NCBI GenBank assembly: GCA_002840565.1 | Contig: PHBK01000025.1 | Span: 1 to 59,013 of the forward strand | Length of the DNA: 59,013 nucleotides | Direction: 5' to 3' | Origin: Deltaproteobacteria bacterium HGW-Deltaproteobacteria-12 | GTDB lineage: Bacteria; Desulfobacterota; Syntrophia; Syntrophales; Smithellaceae | Part shown: positions 40,812-49,960 of the stretch, piece after piece | Layout of the letters: each line of letters starts with the position of its first letter | How positions within the stretch are numbered: the first letter of the stretch is position 1 | The notes under the pieces: generated by a model | Told to the model about the DNA's origin: nothing | Seen by the model: only the letters and a program-made list of their open reading frames with translations | Database searches by the model: none | Program-made: the position numbers and the translations under genes

Positions 40812-42384
40812 TAAAAATCATATTGCCGTTGTTGGCGCCGGAAACTGGGGGAAAAATTTAATCCGCAATTTTTTTGAACTGGGTGCGCTGCGGGCGATCT
40901 GCGATGAAAACCACTCGACGCTTGCCTCAATGAAGATGACTTACCCTTCCTGCGAATTGATCAGTTCATTTCCCGACCTTCTCGCCCGCCGGGACATCCC
41001 GGCAATCGCCATTGCCACTCCGGCGGAAACCCACCTGGAACTGGCCCGCCTGGCCCTGCTGGCCGGAAAAGATGTTTTCGTGGAAAAACCGCTGACTCTG
41101 GCCGAAAAGGATGCCGGAGAACTGATAGCTTTAGCCGGGAAGCAAAAATCAATCCTGATGGTCGGTCATCTGCTGCAGTATCACCCCGCTTTCATCAAAC
41201 TCAAAGAACTCGCCTTTTGCGGCGATCTGGGACGCATCAACTATATATATTCCCACCGCCTCAATCTGGGTAAAATCCGCCGGGAAGAAAATATTCTCTG
41301 GTCGTTCGCCCCGCACGATATTTCGATGATTCTTGCCCTGGCCGGTGAAGAACCCGAGAGCGTCCTCGCTACCGGCGGTAATTATTTGCATAAAAAAATC
41401 GCCGATGTCACGACTACTCATCTGGAATTTTCCTCCGGGCTGAAAGCGCATATTTTCGTTTCCTGGCTGCATCCCTTCAAGGATCAGAAACTGGTGGTGG
41501 TCGGCGACCGAAAGATGGCTGTTTTCGACGACACCCTGCCCTGGGAAGAAAAATTGCAAAGCTATCCGCATTACGTTACCTGGGAAAATAATATTCCCGT
41601 GCCCACCCGCGGAATCCCGGAAAGAGTTTCTCTTCCTTACGCCGAGCCGCTGAAGTTGGAGTGCGAACATTTTCTGTCCTGCCTGAAAAGCAGAAAACAC
41701 CCCCTGACCAACGGCGAAGAAGGCTTGCGCGTCCTGAAAGTCTTAAATGCCGCGGAGCGGTCATTGGAGGAAAACGGATCAAGAATCCGTTTAAACAACC
41801 ATCCGTCTTCCGGCGCAGAGGAAAATTACTATATTCATCCTAGTGCTCAGATTGATGAGAACGTGGACATCGGGGCCGGAGTAAAAATCTGGCATTTTAC
41901 CCATATCATAGCCGGCTCGAAAATCGGCGCGAACTGCTCGATCGGACAGAATGCTGTTATCGGACCGGATGTAACCGTCGGCCGGGGATGCAAAATTCAA
42001 AACAATGTTTCTCTTTATAAGGGCGTCACTCTGGAAGATAATGTATTTTGCGGTCCGTCCGCGGTCTTTACGAATGTCATCAATCCCCGTTCGGAAATAA
42101 AGAGAATGGCGGAAATTAAACCGACGCTGGTCAAAAAAGGAGCGACACTGGGCGCCAATTGCACGATTGTCTGCGGCCACACGATCGGCAGCTATGCTTT
42201 TGTCGGGGCCGGGGCGGTTGTCACTGCGGATGTGCCGGATTTCGCCCTGGTGACCGGCAATCCCGCCCGGCAGAGAGGCTGGATCTGCTCCTGCGGCCAC
42301 AAACTGACCGGGAAATACATCTGTCCGCATTGCGGCAATAAATATGTCTTGAAGGCTAAAGTAGGTTTGCAGATACGGAAATGA
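40798..42384 (+). CDS. fusion: Gfo/Idh/MocA oxidoreductase + hexapeptide acyltransferase + zinc ribbon
   Basis: 528 aa. Residues 5-325 are a sugar oxidoreductase: [23 protein letters not shown] (catalytic Lys) and SFAPHDIS. Residues about 335-490 are a left-handed beta helix acetyltransferase ([36 protein letters not shown]), like WbpD. The end has CSCGH ... YICPHCG, a four-Cys zinc ribbon. It unites the WbpB and WbpD steps in one chain, so a 3-keto sugar could be passed on after amination by a separate aminotransferase. The start overlaps the PIN gene by 14 bases. Confidence 0.88.
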   Translation: MKKTDKNHIAVVGAGNWGKNLIRNFFELGALRAICDENHSTLASMKMTYPSCELISSFPDLLARRDIPAIAIATPAETHLELARLALLAGKDVFVEKPLTLAEKDAGELIALAGKQKSILMVGHLLQYHPAFIKLKELAFCGDLGRINYIYSHRLNLGKIRREENILWSFAPHDISMILALAGEEPESVLATGGNYLHKKIADVTTTHLEFSSGLKAHIFVSWLHPFKDQKLVVVGDRKMAVFDDTLPWEEKLQSYPHYVTWENNIPVPTRGIPERVSLPYAEPLKLECEHFLSCLKSRKHPLTNGEEGLRVLKVLNAAERSLEENGSRIRLNNHPSSGAEENYYIHPSAQIDENVDIGAGVKIWHFTHIIAGSKIGANCSIGQNAVIGPDVTVGRGCKIQNNVSLYKGVTLEDNVFCGPSAVFTNVINPRSEIKRMAEIKPTLVKKGATLGANCTIVCGHTIGSYAFVGAGAVVTADVPDFALVTGNPARQRGWICSCGHKLTGKYICPHCGNKYVLKAKVGLQIRK

Positions 42385-43577
42385 AGATACTGCTTATCAC
42401 CAGCAGCTTCCCGCGCAGCGACAGTATCGGCGGCATGTTTATTCCGGATACTATCCGCGCCCTTAACGACCTGGGAGCCGGCGTTCATGTTCTCACTCAG
42501 AATTGCTGCGCTGCGCGCACGACCAGTGAATTCTTATGGGCGGGATGCACTGTCACCTATTTCGGCTGGGGGGGCGGCAGCATACCGCTCGTGGAACTGA
42601 TCTCGCGGCGGGCTTCCGGAATGTTTTTTGTCCTGCAGTATTTATTCAACGGATTTTTCGCCGGACGCCGCATCTGCCGCAGCTGGCAGCCGGACATCAT
42701 CTTTGCCGAATGGCTGATTCCGGCGGGATTTATCGCCCGGATGCTCTCTTTGTCTTCCGGCATTCCTTATGCCTGCCGGGCCCTGGGTTCGGATGTTTAT
42801 ATCGCCGCGGAAAATCGCCTGATGCGTCCGGTGATCAGGCATATCGCCGCAAAAAGCCATTTGCTGTTCGCCGACGGTTTTGATCTCTGCCGCAGAACTT
42901 CCGCGCTGGCCGGCGGCAAAGAATGCTTTTTTGCCGCGACGTCCCGAAAACTGGACAAAATAAAAGGAACCGGCCTTCCCAACAAGAATGATCCTTTTAC
43001 CTTCTGCTGTGTCGGCAGGCTTCATAAGGTCAAGGGCCAGGACATTCTGGTCGCGGCCTGTGCCATCCTGCAAAGCAGGCAAATGGACTTCCGCTGTTAT
43101 CTGGTCGGGGCGGGCGAAGAAAAAGAAAACCTGGAAAAAATGATTTTCAATTTATCTCTGCAGCAAAACGTGATATTGACCGGCAGGGTCGCCGACAATG
43201 ATGTTGCCGAGCTGCTCGGCAAGGCGGATTGCCTCGTCATCCCTTCGCGCAGCGAAAGCATTCCTCTGGTAATGTCCGAAGGTCTTGCCGCGGGCCTGCC
43301 GCTGATCGTCAGTAATGTCGGTGACATGGGTTTTCTTGCTGAAAAATACAATTTAGGTTATGTTGTGCCGGCCGAAGACGCTGCAGGGCTGGCCGATGCG
43401 CTCAGGAAAATGGGTGATGAGAAATTGCGCAGCGCTTTTTATAATGCCCGGCGCTATGCGGAACTGTCCTCGCTCTTATCAACGGAGTCGGGAGCAAGAA
43501 TAATTTACGATAAAATAAGCCGTTATGCAAAAACAACTGCCCCTGCGGGCGGTAAAACTTGGTCAAATAAACGCTGA
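42381..43577 (+). CDS. glycosyltransferase family 4
   Basis: 398 aa GT-B enzyme. [20 protein letters not shown] starts the acceptor domain. [18 protein letters not shown] opens the donor domain, and the EX7E-type motif appears in [20 protein letters not shown]. It overlaps the fusion gene by 4 bases. The protein is unrelated in detail to the two near-identical GT4 copies at 6.6 and 11.8 kb. Specificity unknown. Confidence 0.87.
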   Translation: MKILLITSSFPRSDSIGGMFIPDTIRALNDLGAGVHVLTQNCCAARTTSEFLWAGCTVTYFGWGGGSIPLVELISRRASGMFFVLQYLFNGFFAGRRICRSWQPDIIFAEWLIPAGFIARMLSLSSGIPYACRALGSDVYIAAENRLMRPVIRHIAAKSHLLFADGFDLCRRTSALAGGKECFFAATSRKLDKIKGTGLPNKNDPFTFCCVGRLHKVKGQDILVAACAILQSRQMDFRCYLVGAGEEKENLEKMIFNLSLQQNVILTGRVADNDVAELLGKADCLVIPSRSESIPLVMSEGLAAGLPLIVSNVGDMGFLAEKYNLGYVVPAEDAAGLADALRKMGDEKLRSAFYNARRYAELSSLLSTESGARIIYDKISRYAKTTAPAGGKTWSNKR

Positions 43578-43658
43578 GAACGGCATAAGGATCCGTAACG
43601 AAACAGAAGATAAAAAAGTAATTTCGTAACGGCTCCTAAGGAACTGGAAGAATTAATT

Positions 43659-44639
43659 ATGACTGCACAAAAAGTATTGGTTACCGGCGCCGGCGGTTTT
43701 ATCGGCAGCCACCTGACGGAAAGACTGACCGAAATGGGATACGATGTGCGTGCTTTTGTCCGCTATAATTCCGGCAGCAACTGGGGCTGGCTCGAAAAAT
43801 CACCCTGCCTGCCGCAGATCGAAATTTATTCCGGTGATGTCCGTGATTATGATTCCGTCCGCCGGGCCATGCAGGGCTGTTCAGCAGTGTTTCATTTAGC
43901 CGCACTGATCGGCATCCCCTATTCCTACGATTCTCCGCTGGCTTATATCAAGACAAATATTGAGGGCACATACAATATTCTGGAAAATGCGCGTCTGGCC
44001 GGCCTGGAAAATGTCGTGATAACTTCCACGAGTGAAACATACGGCACCGCTCAATTCGTCCCCATTTCCGAAAAACACCCGCTGGTCGGTCAATCCCCCT
44101 ATTCCGCATCCAAAATCGCCGCCGATCAGCTGGCCTTAAGCTACTGGCTTTCTTTCCAGCTGCCGGTAAAGATTGTCCGGCCGTTCAACACGTACGGCCC
44201 CCGCCAGTCATCACGGGCGGTTATTCCCACCATTATCAGTCAAATATTGTCCGGCAAAACAACATTGAATCTGGGCAACATAACTCCGACCCGCGATCTG
44301 ACATTTGTTGATGATACCGTGGAGGGCTTTATTTCTATTGCCCGGAGTGCGAAACTCAACGGTGAAGTGACCAATATCGGCAATGGAGCGGAGATATCGA
44401 TAAAAGATCTGGCTTATGAAATTGCCCGTCTTTGCAACGTCAAAATTAAACTGCAAAGAGCAAAGGAACGCCGGCGCCCGTCGGGAAGCGAAGTAGAGCG
44501 CCTTTTTTGCGACAACAGCAAACTTCTTCAAAAGACCAAGTGGCGCCCCCGATTTTCGCTCGAGCAGGGACTTCTCCGGACGATTGACTGGATAGGTCAG
44601 CACATGGATTCTTATAAACCCGACATCTACATAAAATAG
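43659..44639 (+). CDS. NAD-dependent nucleotide-sugar 4,6-dehydratase/epimerase, LegB-like
   Basis: 326 aa extended SDR enzyme. VTGAGGFIGSHLTERL binds NAD; the TSTSETYG segment and SPYSASKIAADQ (Tyr-x3-Lys) are catalytic. The sequence style (VRAFVRYNSGSNWGWLE) resembles LegB-type UDP-GlcNAc 4,6-dehydratases used for 2,4-diamino sugars. With the aminotransferase that follows it could make a 4-amino-4,6-dideoxy sugar. The legionaminate-specific later genes are not seen. Confidence 0.8.
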   Translation: MTAQKVLVTGAGGFIGSHLTERLTEMGYDVRAFVRYNSGSNWGWLEKSPCLPQIEIYSGDVRDYDSVRRAMQGCSAVFHLAALIGIPYSYDSPLAYIKTNIEGTYNILENARLAGLENVVITSTSETYGTAQFVPISEKHPLVGQSPYSASKIAADQLALSYWLSFQLPVKIVRPFNTYGPRQSSRAVIPTIISQILSGKTTLNLGNITPTRDLTFVDDTVEGFISIARSAKLNGEVTNIGNGAEISIKDLAYEIARLCNVKIKLQRAKERRRPSGSEVERLFCDNSKLLQKTKWRPRFSLEQGLLRTIDWIGQHMDSYKPDIYIK

Positions 44640-44676
44640 CCGGAGAAAAAGACATAATTTAAACCAAGGATTTCTT

Positions 44677-45822
44677 ATGAATGATTCCAATCCGGTGATT
44701 CCTCTTTTCGATCTTGATTACGGCCCGGAGGAGGAACAAGCCGTTTTGCGCGTTTTGCACAGCAAATGGCTGACGATGGGCGAGGAAATTGCCGCGCTCG
44801 AGCAGGAATTTGCCGCCTTCTGCGGCGTCCGGCATGCGCTGGCCGTCAGCAGCGGGACAACCGCCCTGCACCTGGCCAATGTTGTCGCCGGTGTGAAACA
44901 AGGCTCGGAAGTTGTCTGCCCCTCGCTGACTTTTGCGGCCACCGCCAATGCGGTTATCTATACCGGCGGCACGCCGGTTTTTGCCGATATTGCATCAGCG
45001 GATGACTGGACGGTCTCACCGGCAAAAATCGCCGAAAAAATTACCCCGCGGACGAAAGCCATCGTGGTCATGCATTACGGGGGGTTTGCCTGCCGGATGG
45101 AGGAAATCAGCGCCATAGCGCGTTTGCATAAAATTGCCCTCATTGAGGACGCCGCCCATGCCCCCGGTTCCACTTACCGGGGAAAAAAACTGGGCGCAAT
45201 AGGCGACATTTCCTGTTTTTCTTTTTTTTCCAATAAGAATATTTCCACCGGCGAAGGAGGCATGATCTGCACGAACAATGACGATTATGCCGCGCAGATC
45301 AAAATTATCCGCTCCCACGGAATGACCAGCGGCACCGTTGACCGCCATCGCGGCCATTCCTTCAGCTACGATATCACCGCCCTCGGTTATAATTACCGCC
45401 TGGATGAAATTCACGCCGCCCTGGGCCGGGTCCAGCTCGGCAAGCTTACCGAAGGCAACAGACAACGCCGGCTCGCCGCCCGGCGCTATAAAGAAGGATT
45501 AAAAAAATTACCGGGGATAAAATTGCCCTTTGCCGATCGCGAGGCGGAGGCGAATTATCATTTTTTCCCTGTTCTGCTGGACGACGCCGTCAACCGGCAG
45601 GATTTGATGTCTTATCTCCGCCGGCGGGGAATTCAAACCAGCATTCACTATCCTCCCGTTCATAATTTCAGTTTTCACCGGCAGCTTTTCCCCACGTCTG
45701 ATATGCAGTTAACGGAACATATCGCCGGACATGAATTGACCCTGCCCATGTTTGTCGGCATTAAGGATGAACAGATAGATTTTATCCTGGACTCATTAAC
45801 CGGTTATTTCAGCAATATCTAA
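44677..45822 (+). CDS. DegT/DnrJ/EryC1 aminotransferase
   Basis: 381 aa PLP enzyme. The PLP lysine lies in CFSFFSNKNISTGEGG and the cofactor Asp in LIEDAAHAPGS. It follows the 4,6-dehydratase by 37 bases and so probably aminates its 4-keto product. Pairing with the oxidoreductase-acyltransferase fusion at 40798 for a 3-amino sugar is an alternative. The three sugar aminotransferases in the window are clearly different in sequence. Confidence 0.87.
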   Translation: MNDSNPVIPLFDLDYGPEEEQAVLRVLHSKWLTMGEEIAALEQEFAAFCGVRHALAVSSGTTALHLANVVAGVKQGSEVVCPSLTFAATANAVIYTGGTPVFADIASADDWTVSPAKIAEKITPRTKAIVVMHYGGFACRMEEISAIARLHKIALIEDAAHAPGSTYRGKKLGAIGDISCFSFFSNKNISTGEGGMICTNNDDYAAQIKIIRSHGMTSGTVDRHRGHSFSYDITALGYNYRLDEIHAALGRVQLGKLTEGNRQRRLAARRYKEGLKKLPGIKLPFADREAEANYHFFPVLLDDAVNRQDLMSYLRRRGIQTSIHYPPVHNFSFHRQLFPTSDMQLTEHIAGHELTLPMFVGIKDEQIDFILDSLTGYFSNI

Positions 45823-45842
45823 TTCGTCTGGAGAGATTCTGC

Positions 45843-46676
45843 GTGCCGTCAAACAACAATTCGGAATTTAGCAACTCTCCGGCCGGTATGAATGCCGGCG
45901 CCTGGGAAAAAAGGAGCATCAACTACGGCGCAACCTTGCGCAGCGTTCTTTTTCAGGGCATGCCCGACAGGGCCAATGAACATTTTCATCTCAGCCATCT
46001 GAGCTTCATTTGGCGGTGCCTTCCCGATCGCCCGACGGCGATGAAAATTCTCGATGCCGGCTGCGGCTACGGGCGGATATCGCTGCCGCTGGGGCAGAAG
46101 TTCCCGCAAGCGCAAATTTGCGGAATGGATATCAGTCCGAATTATTTAAAAATCTATCGTCAAAACACAGGGCGGGACGCTTTTATCGGGACTGTGGAGG
46201 CAATACCACCCCAAATAGGAACTTTCGATTATATTATTGTTGTCACCGTGCTGATGTATCTGCCCGAAAATAAATTAAAAGAAGCATTTTCGTGTTTAAT
46301 GGCCCATCTGCATCCGGACGGGAAAATAATTCTGATCGAGCCTGACCGATCCGGCATACTTTTTCAGACGGGATGCGGGCTGACAAAACTTCTGCGCAAA
46401 GACGGCAATATCAACACCGGTGGCCGCTGTCTTTCCTCCCCTGAGATTGCCGCGGCCGTCAGCTCGGCCGGGGGCAGCATCACCAGACAGGAGCGCATCC
46501 CGGCAACAACTTTTTTCTTTGGGCCGATTTATCTGCTGACCAAAACTCTGCCGGACAAGTGGACGCGCCCTTTCTTCCGGGGGCTCAGGGCCCTGGACAA
46601 TTTATTAAGAAATACCCGGCTGCCCACCCTGTGGTCATTTTATCTGATCGAAAAAAATAAAGCGCAACCGAACTGA
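45843..46676 (+). CDS. class I SAM-dependent methyltransferase
   Basis: 277 aa. The start is a GTG behind GGAGAG. ILDAGCGYGRISLPLGQKFP is motif I (SAM binding), CGMDISPNYL motif II and DYIIVVTVLMYLPE the post-motif. The C-terminal part (KTLPDKWTRPFFRG) may contact lipid or glycan. It most likely methylates a sugar or a carrier-linked intermediate. Confidence 0.83.
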   Translation: MPSNNNSEFSNSPAGMNAGAWEKRSINYGATLRSVLFQGMPDRANEHFHLSHLSFIWRCLPDRPTAMKILDAGCGYGRISLPLGQKFPQAQICGMDISPNYLKIYRQNTGRDAFIGTVEAIPPQIGTFDYIIVVTVLMYLPENKLKEAFSCLMAHLHPDGKIILIEPDRSGILFQTGCGLTKLLRKDGNINTGGRCLSSPEIAAAVSSAGGSITRQERIPATTFFFGPIYLLTKTLPDKWTRPFFRGLRALDNLLRNTRLPTLWSFYLIEKNKAQPN

Positions 46677-46705
46677 ACTCCTCGGCCGGCATCAGGAAGA
46701 CGAAT

Positions 46706-47674
46706 ATGAATAAAGATACTGCCCCTTCAAATTCCCCGGGAAAACGCTGGTACAGCCGGATCCTTTTTGCCGCGGTGCTCTCGGGTGTGATTTATTACAT
46801 CTTTACCGCCTTGAATGATCTGGCCCGATTTGATTATTCCTGGAACTGGACATACCTCTTCCTGAGCTTTTTTTTCACCCTGGCGGCCTATTTAGCTCAG
46901 TTTATTATCTGGCTGTTTTTAGCCCGCTCCTTTGGCCTGCATTTCTCTTTTCTGGCGGCGGCCAACGCCTGGAGTCTTTCGCAGCTGGGCAAATATATAC
47001 CGGGCAAAATCGGCATTCTCCTCATCCGTATGGATATTCATCCGGAAGTTCCCAAAAGAACAATCGCCGTGGCCACCGGAGTTGAATTTATTACCACGAT
47101 GACGGCATCCTGCCTCCTGGTGCTGCTGGCGATGGCCTTTATCCCGGAGTGGTCATCATCTTCCTACCTTCGTTTAGCGGCTTTGGGCATGGCCTGCCTT
47201 TTTCTGATCATCTTATATCCGCCGATTCTTAAAAGAATAACTGATCTGGCCTTCCTTCTGATAAAGCGGGAACCTTTGACTGACCTGCCATCCTATGGCC
47301 TGTTGCTTAAACTGGTCGGAGCCAATATGCTGGTAGGCCTTCCTTACGGTCTGGGGCTTTTTTTCGCCTTTAACTGCTTTTATCCCCTCGGCTGGAATTA
47401 TTTTTTGATCATAACCGGCGTTTATTATGCCGCGTCCCTGATCGGTGTGGCGGCTATCTTTGCCCCGGCGGGGCTCGGCGTCCGCGAAGGCATTGTTTTC
47501 CTCATCCTCCCGGCCCTGATCTCTAAACCGGTTGTAATTTATGCCACAATTCTTACCCGGATCATCATCACCATGGTCGAATTATTTCTTGCTTTATTAT
47601 TTTTCCTTCTGCATCGTTATGCAACAAAAAAGCAATCGTCAATATCCTCCGCCGGCGGAGGTGTCACGAAGTGA
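46706..47674 (+). CDS. flippase-like integral membrane protein (LPG synthase TM/UPF0104)
   Basis: 322 aa with about eight membrane segments. The SLSQLGKYIPGKIG stretch and IFAPAGLGVREGIVFLIL are typical of the lysylphosphatidylglycerol synthase TM family, which has MprF-like members and many of unknown role in glycan loci. The C-terminal 12 residues or so (SISSAGGGVTK) are encoded by the GC-rich repeat D3, so the natural stop was probably lost or moved when the repeat arrived. It is not a Wzx of the MATE type. Confidence 0.85.
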   Translation: MNKDTAPSNSPGKRWYSRILFAAVLSGVIYYIFTALNDLARFDYSWNWTYLFLSFFFTLAAYLAQFIIWLFLARSFGLHFSFLAAANAWSLSQLGKYIPGKIGILLIRMDIHPEVPKRTIAVATGVEFITTMTASCLLVLLAMAFIPEWSSSSYLRLAALGMACLFLIILYPPILKRITDLAFLLIKREPLTDLPSYGLLLKLVGANMLVGLPYGLGLFFAFNCFYPLGWNYFLIITGVYYAASLIGVAAIFAPAGLGVREGIVFLILPALISKPVVIYATILTRIIITMVELFLALLFFLLHRYATKKQSSISSAGGGVTK

Positions 47675-47769
47675 CGGAGGTGGATATTGCATTTCCGGCA
47701 GGAACTTGGACAAAAACTGTGGACGTAATAAACACATCCACCCCCTTAATCCTCCGCCAGCGGGGGACA
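47645..47769. repeat. fragments of modular repeat element D, copy 3
   Basis: TCCTCCGCCGGCGGAGG, then the TCACGAAGTGACGGAGGTGGA stretch (in part), and at 47736-47769 the ATCCACCCCC ... CCGCCAGCGGGGGAC module. The middle of the element is lacking. The copy reaches into the 3' end of the flippase-like gene and separates it from the GT-C gene. Confidence 0.7.
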
Positions 47770-47847
47770 TCCAGGTCGTTACAACACCGTCTCCAAGGCG
47801 GCAATCCATAAGCAGACTGGATAATGGAGTAATAGAAAAAGATAATT

Positions 47848-49917
47848 ATGATTTCTCAAGAAAACGGCTTTGCCCTGCCGCTCAAATGGAACCTGCGCCG
47901 AAGTTCTCAATATGCTTTTGCCGGTATTTCTCTGTTTATTTTCCTGCTGATTATTTATTCCAACAGTTTTTACGGCGACTGGCATTTTGATGATTATTTC
48001 AACATTGTCAGCAATCCCTACATCCAAATTAATGATTTTTCCTGGGATAATATTAAAAAATGCATTTACGGATTAGCTCAGGAAAGGCCGTCCCGGCCCT
48101 TGTCTTACCTTAGTTTTGCCGTCAACTATTATTTCGACGGAGCAAATGTTTTTGGTTATCACGTCGTCAATTTTGCCATTCATTATCTGGCGGCAATCTT
48201 TCTCTTTTTATTTATTTACAACACTTTGCAACTGCCATTGCTGAGGGACAAATTCAACCAGACGGCCTATCCGGTCGCCCTGCTGGCGGCCCTTTTCTGG
48301 GCGATCAGTCCGGTCTGGGTAACTTCCGTAACCTATATTGTCCAGCGCATGGCCTCGCTCGCCGGTCTTTTTTACATCATGTCTATGTATTTTTATCTCA
48401 AAGGCCGGACATCCTCTAAATTCACTTCCTCCGTTTTCTTTTTCATCTTGTGCGCTGCAGCCGGCCTGGCGGCAGTCCTTTCCAAAGAAAACGCGGCCAT
48501 ACTGCCCGTCACCATTTTCCTGTATGATCTGCTTTTAATACGGGGAGCAAGCCGAGACAGCATCAAGAAATATCTGAAAATATTCTTCCTGCCGGCAGCA
48601 ATTATGCTGATCACAGCATTTATCTACGTTGATTTTTCGGCGGTCTTTGATGGCTACAAAATGCGCGATTTCACGCCGGTGCAGAGAGTATTAACCGAGC
48701 CGCGGGTGATTCTTTTTTATCTCTCCTTGCTGTTTTTCCCAGTCAATTCCCGCCTGACTCTGCTCTATGACATCGATATTTCCCGGTCACTGCTGCATCC
48801 CTGGACGACGCTGCCGGCCATTTTGCTCATTCTGGCGGCGCTGGGCTTTGCTGTTTATCTGGCCAAAAGGCGCCCGCTCTTTTCATTTTGCATAATATTC
48901 TATTTTTTAAACCATCTGATCGAGGGATCGTTTTTCAATCTGGAACTAATCTTCGAACATCGCAATTATATACCGGCGATGCTTTTATTTCTTCCTGCGG
49001 CCATATTTTTTATATCCATTCTGAATTATTTTTCCGCGAAAAAGACTCTGCAATGGGCTGTTTTTGCGGCGGCAATAATTATTCTGACCGGCCTCGGCAA
49101 TGAAACTTATCGCCGGAATTACATCGTCTCCGATGATTTCCGTCTCTGGTTTGATAACAGCGAAAAATATCCGCAATTGAGCCGCACACACTCCAACCTG
49201 GGCAATGCCTACCTGGCGCAAAACCAGAGACAGGAAGCCCTGCGGGAATACGAAAAGGCCATGTCCTTGAATAATTTTGGCGGGGTTTACGCCCGGGCGG
49301 TGCAGGAGCATAATTTAGGCCTTTATAAATATACTGAAGGAAAATTCGAGGAAGCCCTGCCCTACTTTGTCGGCTCGAGCAAAATCCTGCCCTCCTATCT
49401 TTCGAATACAATTCATATTGCCCGGATACACCTGTTAAAGAACGAATTTTCACCTGCTTTTGATCTTGTTCAAGCTGCTTTAGAAAATAGCCCCCATAAT
49501 TCCGATCTCGGTGAACTTTTTTGCCTGATACTCTTGCGGACAAAGAATTTTTCTCAAGCGGAAAACTTTGCAAAATCATTTCTCCAGGGCAATTCGTCCG
49601 CCACCTTCCCACTGGCCGTACTGGCGCAGACGGCAAGACAGAAAGGAAATCTGCCGGCAGCGATTAATCTCTGGAGGCGCTACCAGAATTCGCTGCCGAA
49701 CGACCGTCTGGCCAATCTGGCGTTAATTGAACTGTATGCGGCCGGGAATGATCGGATAATGCTGAAAAAAGAATTGGCTAAATTATACTGTCTGCAGGGC
49801 GACAAGACTCTGGCTGACTATATTCATGAAATATCCGGCCGGAGAAATCTTTTCGTTTACTTTCCGGATTCTAATTTGATCAAGAAAATAATCGACCGCA
49901 GCCGGGCAATGAACTAA
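47848..49917 (+). CDS. GT-C-type membrane glycosyltransferase with C-terminal TPRs (TMTC-like)
   Basis: 689 aa. About ten to eleven membrane segments occupy residues 20-420. The first periplasmic loop has DWHFDDYFNIVSNPYIQ, the acidic pair common to TMTC/PMT enzymes. The C-terminal 260 residues form tetratricopeptide repeats (TPRs), for example HSNLGNAYLAQNQRQEALREYEKAM. The enzyme probably uses a polyprenyl-phosphate sugar to glycosylate a protein or the growing glycan in the periplasm. Confidence 0.85.
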   Translation: MISQENGFALPLKWNLRRSSQYAFAGISLFIFLLIIYSNSFYGDWHFDDYFNIVSNPYIQINDFSWDNIKKCIYGLAQERPSRPLSYLSFAVNYYFDGANVFGYHVVNFAIHYLAAIFLFLFIYNTLQLPLLRDKFNQTAYPVALLAALFWAISPVWVTSVTYIVQRMASLAGLFYIMSMYFYLKGRTSSKFTSSVFFFILCAAAGLAAVLSKENAAILPVTIFLYDLLLIRGASRDSIKKYLKIFFLPAAIMLITAFIYVDFSAVFDGYKMRDFTPVQRVLTEPRVILFYLSLLFFPVNSRLTLLYDIDISRSLLHPWTTLPAILLILAALGFAVYLAKRRPLFSFCIIFYFLNHLIEGSFFNLELIFEHRNYIPAMLLFLPAAIFFISILNYFSAKKTLQWAVFAAAIIILTGLGNETYRRNYIVSDDFRLWFDNSEKYPQLSRTHSNLGNAYLAQNQRQEALREYEKAMSLNNFGGVYARAVQEHNLGLYKYTEGKFEEALPYFVGSSKILPSYLSNTIHIARIHLLKNEFSPAFDLVQAALENSPHNSDLGELFCLILLRTKNFSQAENFAKSFLQGNSSATFPLAVLAQTARQKGNLPAAINLWRRYQNSLPNDRLANLALIELYAAGNDRIMLKKELAKLYCLQGDKTLADYIHEISGRRNLFVYFPDSNLIKKIIDRSRAMN

Positions 49918-49960
49918 CGAACCTGTCCGAAGAAATTCCCGAGAAGATAAAAAACCGCCC

